Source: Nodosilinea sp. WJT8-NPBG4 (GTDB taxonomy: Bacteria; Cyanobacteriota; Cyanobacteriia; Phormidesmidales; Phormidesmidaceae). From it: a stretch of DNA of 52,957 nucleotides. Position numbers and translations under genes: made by a program. The stretch is from assembly GCA_019359285.1 (NCBI GenBank), contig JAHHHQ010000074.1:1-52957 (forward strand), written 5' to 3'. Position 1 is the first letter of the stretch, and each line of letters starts with the position of its first letter. Below the pieces are notes generated by a model. It saw only the letters and a program-made list of their open reading frames with translations, searched no databases and was not told where the DNA came from. Shown here piece by piece: positions 51,101 through 52,957 of this stretch.

Positions 51101-51916
51101 GTTGGCCTGGCCGCAGATCATCACGCGCGCGCGATAGCCGTCCTCGGGCAGCAGCGGCAGCAACGTAGACGGAAAGTCCCAGCTCGAGTCGTACGTTCCG
51201 CCGCCCGGAGCGCCAATCGTTCCGCCAACAGTCGTGCCCGTGAACGGGTTCCAGATGCGGCAGGCGTTGCTGACCGGGCTGACAAAGAACACGTTGCCGT
51301 CGGGCAGCAGGTGGAACCGCGGGTAGTACCGGCTGCGAATCCCAACGTCCAGCCGTTCGCCCGGCAGCAGCGTCCACCAGTCGCCGCCGAGTGAGTAGCG
51401 CTCGGGCGAGTCGTTGTTGTGCCGGCTGTCGGGCTCGTCGGGGTGGCCAGCGACCGCCAGCGACTCGCCGTTGGCCAGCGTCACGAGCGTCGGGTACCAG
51501 CGCCCGCCGCCCGCCGTGCGTCCCGGCTCGAAGATCAGGTCACGGACGCGGCGCCACTGCCGCGCGCGCGGATGGTAGATCCACGTTCCGTGCTCCCCGA
51601 GGAAGTTCAGGTTGTGCCCATGCCCCTCATGTTCGCCGCCCCATTCCTTGGTGCCACCCGCGACGAGGACGCGACCGTCCGCAAGCATCGAGTGCCCCGC
51701 ACAGAACACGTCCGTCGTCGGCGAGCCAATTGTCTCGATCAGCGTGCCCCCCGAGAGGTTGAAGAGCCGTGAGTTGTCGAGGTCCGATGCAATGCCGCTC
51801 AGGTTCTGCGCGGCATTGTGCTCGCTACCGCCGAACATGAGTATCTGATTCGTGGGTAGCAGCGCGACGTGAACAGCGAGGATCTCCGAGTTGTTCGTGG
51901 CGATGGTCCAGGGCAT
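48101..51916 (-). CDS. Galactose-oxidase-like copper radical oxidase (DUF1929) with long C-terminal extension
   Basis: 1271 residues. Residues about 1-400 form kelch blades (TDVFCAGHSMLADGRVLVAGG, RARQWRR, NYHSSALLMPNGRVWVAG). A DUF1929-type beta domain follows to about 510. All five key galactose-oxidase residues have counterparts: C72 and Y141 (crosslinked radical pair, RWYPTL), Y364 (axial), H365 and H450 (GSMTHAFD) as copper ligands. The remaining 750 residues hold further beta domains (about 520-1100), a Gly/Pro-rich linker (SPSGGEGPGERPG) and a Cys-bearing tail (ARIFYDCFGSFEGFVLKTCE ... ITIDCC). Oxidation of an alcohol or aldehyde with H2O2 release is expected; the substrate is unknown. 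No signal peptide. GC content is far above the neighbours, which suggests recent transfer. AGGAG precedes the ATG, and an attC-like site lies 46 bp upstream. Confidence 0.88.
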   Translation of the reverse strand: MPWTIATNNSEILAVHVALLPTNQILMFGGSEHNAAQNLSGIASDLDNSRLFNLSGGTLIETIGSPTTDVFCAGHSMLADGRVLVAGGTKEWGGEHEGHGHNLNFLGEHGTWIYHPRARQWRRVRDLIFEPGRTAGGGRWYPTLVTLANGESLAVAGHPDEPDSRHNNDSPERYSLGGDWWTLLPGERLDVGIRSRYYPRFHLLPDGNVFFVSPVSNACRIWNPFTGTTVGGTIGAPGGGTYDSSWDFPSTLLPLLPEDGYRARVMICGQANARRIDLSQPSPAWANTMPRTGAAAGRQRRFGMSVILPTGDVFVCGGIDGGTSDANAVREGEIYTPGVDWASGLYTAAESWVSTDAATVARNYHSSALLMPNGRVWVAGSSKNADQGDPALVGELRIELFQPAYDGAAGRPAITDAPPSAGYGQAFEIRTPQAAQIRRVALTRCGSMTHAFDGDQRYVGLNFQRGEGDLLRVTAPPNSRIAPPGYYLLWVLDNNHLPCQEARFIRICEQRIQIVLDRSTFSTHEVQALSVPTTTAVFTNALYVILDGFLPSEAGNPPVTPTLTFTRPDGSAVPGMSVALNRLLYEDDTVPPDVAQRITFVFNVRFTSLQAFNEIPAADSAQNILVTAQHGGNTEQSVMTLSKNPNPYMRDGQVHWLSTDLRVFTMRPGLTRAGITHGSGSSAPVDFIQQLLAQFNATPTDEDHPFFDISDDLQESRLELSSHVAGQPIFNFAVAKIRYRAPDDVDADNVRVFFRLFNVAVTGLEFNGTLYPRQGDGALAVPLLGMAGAEIASIPFFAEARQGDMRNQVDATNRRTIEGAGAPEVTAYFGCWLDFNQATARFPLTPPHNGSGGAFGGSLLSIQDLVRNDHCCLVAEIHYLPDPIAAGATPGSHDNLSQRNLVVVESDNPGSAATHTVQSTFEIKPSAVPIQVPQAFGTFVQVPDPVPNASRRTVVNPAELPAALPDASAAHDRPQLGARGAQPVHALAVAQPHAVAAVKRPRMQPDELMIRWNNLPRDSRVSLYVPDVDARQVVASAAARNGPPVLAAREPDTIICRVGDVTYVPIPGPRALNIPGLISIELPPTVTTGQTFTVSLHQISGLPRKIIGAFQITIPVTTAAQILPRETRRLAVLRHIGLSIPAANRWRKIWDRLLDQVGDRVRGLGGDPGKVPPSPSGGEGPGERPGDGGQPGQQPGDAGRPDVTTGQIARIFYDCFGSFEGFVLKTCEGEHAFKACERGIEEVVLKACRDNLRVTIWFREQKIRRITIDCC

Positions 51917-51962
51917 GAGTATGATTCTCCTATGTGCTTGGCTGTTGTCGGTTCTGCCAGCG

Positions 51963-52047
51963 GTCTAACGACGAAATTGAGCGGCTGCAAGCATTATTTA
52001 ACGGGCTAAGGAGAACTGGGTCAGCCCGCTCCAATGACTTGTTAGCT
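51963..52047 (-). other. attC-like recombination site upstream of the oxidase gene
   Basis: On the minus strand it opens with GCTAACAAGTC and closes with GTCGTTAGAC. The arms CATTGGAGCGGGCTG and CAGCCGCTCAAT pair along most of their length with single extra bases on one side. R boxes, a spacer and L boxes with extrahelical bases are the attC layout, and the length (85 bp) fits. The oxidase ATG follows after 46 bp, the usual distance from an attC to the next cassette gene. Confidence 0.6.
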
Positions 52048-52429
52048 AGATTGAGCTAGGGATCGACCCCACTACGCCCTCATCGATAACCTTCCCTCAC
52101 CCTCTCACCCTTACCAATCCTCTTCAAACACTGACCTCACCAGACACCTCCTGGACGCTAACTTCAGCGCCCGCACCAAGAGACCTCAGTCGCCCTCTCC
52201 AATCTCAAGGTTTGTGTTGTTAGGCTAAACCTATTTTCTAATAAGAAATCTAATTGAACAGTTAGGTGAATGTGCAGCAAGAAAACGTTTAGCTTATTCA
52301 TGTTAAATGCAGTGGATGCTACTGCAATAATTGCGCTTCTAATACTAAGAAATATAGTTAATCAAACTTATAGCTCAACTGCTCACAGCGGTCTCACTTC
52401 ATTATTTGAAGCTTTTCCCACGCTTTGCG

Positions 52430-52595
52430 TAGCTAACTCGTTATTAGAGGGAAAATTTCCGTCTAATATCCCTACAGGGGTGATTATGTAGAAATTTGTC
52501 AGTCTAATTCACCTCTAAAGAGAATTAGATGGAAAACCGTCGACCTAATTGCCCTATAGGGACGATTAGGTAGAAAAAGTCAGCATAACCAGCCC
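52430..52595. repeat. 41-bp tandem hairpin repeats, locus 2
   Basis: Three full units beginning at about 52472, 52513 and 52554 (ctaatatccc.., ctaattcacc.., ctaattgccc..) and a shortened unit before. Units pair internally: CTAATTC with GAATTAG in one, CCTAAT..CCCTATAGGG..ATTAGG in another. They share the layout of the array at 9170-9336 and the ending 'gtagaaaaagtcagc'. Confidence 0.78.
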
Positions 52596-52644
52596 TTCGC
52601 TCCGGCCGCGATCGCATTAAAATCTTTACCCTCCCACCAACCCA

Positions 52645-52860
52645 GAACCACTTCGGTCTAACGGAAAGAAAGCTAAGGCCCCGGCCCATGGGAGGAACCC
52701 CAGCAGCATAGCTGCCCCGCGCCGCAGAGCAGCATCACAGCCTCTCTTGACAGCTCTTTCGTGAAACACTCCAAAATTTGTCCAACGAAGCGTTGGACAA
52801 TTACCCTCCAGCTGCATCGGCTAGCTGCAAGCGCAGGCAGCTACTCAACTCACCCTGTCC
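52645..52860 (+). repeat. Dispersed repeat modules C + A, copy 6
   Basis: Module C (about 52645-52708) then module A from 52709. The stem-loop TTGTCCAAC-gaagc-GTTGGACAA (about 52778-52800) is perfect. Module A is cut off at about 52860, after the core 'gcaagcgcaggcagctactc'. Confidence 0.75.
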
Positions 52861-52957
52861 TTAACTTGCCTAAGGCCGTGGAGTTTAGGAACACAAACCC
52901 CAACAGGGATGGCGTCACAGGTACCCAAAGCAGAACCCCCACGGGCCAATGGTGTCG

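Larger units (their letters stand above)
51917..52957. other. Intergenic region with attC-like site, tandem repeats and repeat A
   Basis: Contains, in order, an attC-like site (51963-52047), about 380 bp with nothing recognisable (52050-52428), 41-bp tandem repeats (52430-52595), and a copy of repeat modules C and A (52645-52860). The open frame 52270-52491 reads into the tandem repeats and has no family features. The right edge begins another copy of the hairpin seen at 77-111. Confidence 0.6.

Noticed and set aside
52270..52491. 73-codon frame with a hydrophobic start (MCSKKTFSLFMLNAVDATAI)
   Set aside because: It reads on into the 41-bp tandem repeats and has no good ribosome-binding site; probably chance.
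1..52957. Window as a complete circular plasmid
   Set aside because: The shared hairpin sequence at both ends is a dispersed repeat, not a terminal overlap, so closure cannot be concluded from this sequence.

Overview
The window looks like accessory DNA of a cyanobacterium, probably a filamentous Leptolyngbya-like species. Octamers of the HIP1 type (GCGATCGC) recur throughout, the two-component kinases are of cyanobacterial multi-PAS/GAF type, and two direct repeats match the CopR operator motif known from Synechocystis. There are no rRNA, tRNA or housekeeping genes. A Rep protein with ten identical 18-bp iterons, an AEP-type primase, a ParA/ribbon-helix-helix partition pair and two short tyrosine recombinases point to a plasmid, or a plasmid integrated in a chromosome. 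Whether the window is the whole circle cannot be told from the sequence.

Layout. 0-3 kb: a MetOD1-domain protein translationally coupled to a hybrid histidine kinase. 4.4-7.6 kb: a 1086-residue multi-PAS/GAF hybrid kinase that carries an in-frame repeat insertion in its ATPase domain. 8-15.3 kb: a catalytically dead CPBP-like membrane protein, remnants of a PIN toxin and an IS1-type transposase, an exported helical-repeat protein, and a polymorphic-toxin locus (membrane-anchored PT-TG/CdiA-type tRNase toxin plus SitI3 immunity protein). 15.6-18.6 kb: a segment bounded by inverted repeats of roughly 250 bp, holding a broken NERD gene, a HEPN-like gene and a tyrosine recombinase. 18.7-27.3 kb: a heavy-metal (probably copper) resistance module made of a tiny exported CxCC peptide, an RND adaptor and pump, a lipoprotein and a CopS/CopR pair. 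CopR-like boxes lie in front of both the efflux operon and copR. 28-29 kb: a WD40 protein. 29.8-37.9 kb: the replication and partition region, with PDDEXK, WGR and Uma2-remnant genes. 38.3-42.6 kb: three co-directional genes, two sharing a domain and one resembling a papain-like cysteine peptidase; I cannot assign this cassette to any system I know. 42.7-47.5 kb: a DUF389 membrane protein, a CPA1 Na+/H+ antiporter and a kinase/receiver pair whose regulator has lost its output domain. 48.1-51.9 kb: a very GC-rich galactose-oxidase-like gene with all copper/radical residues present.

Intergenic DNA is unusually rich in repeats. A mosaic dispersed repeat (modules A, B and C, up to about 400 bp) occurs many times. 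Several minus-strand genes end next to hairpins built like integron attC sites (8104-8189, 18651-18737, 51963-52047, with eroded ones at 9842-9920 and 48075-48107), and no integron integrase is visible. Two loci carry 41-bp tandem repeats, most units of which can fold as hairpins. The partition operator repeats lie both upstream of parA and inside the parB reading frame.
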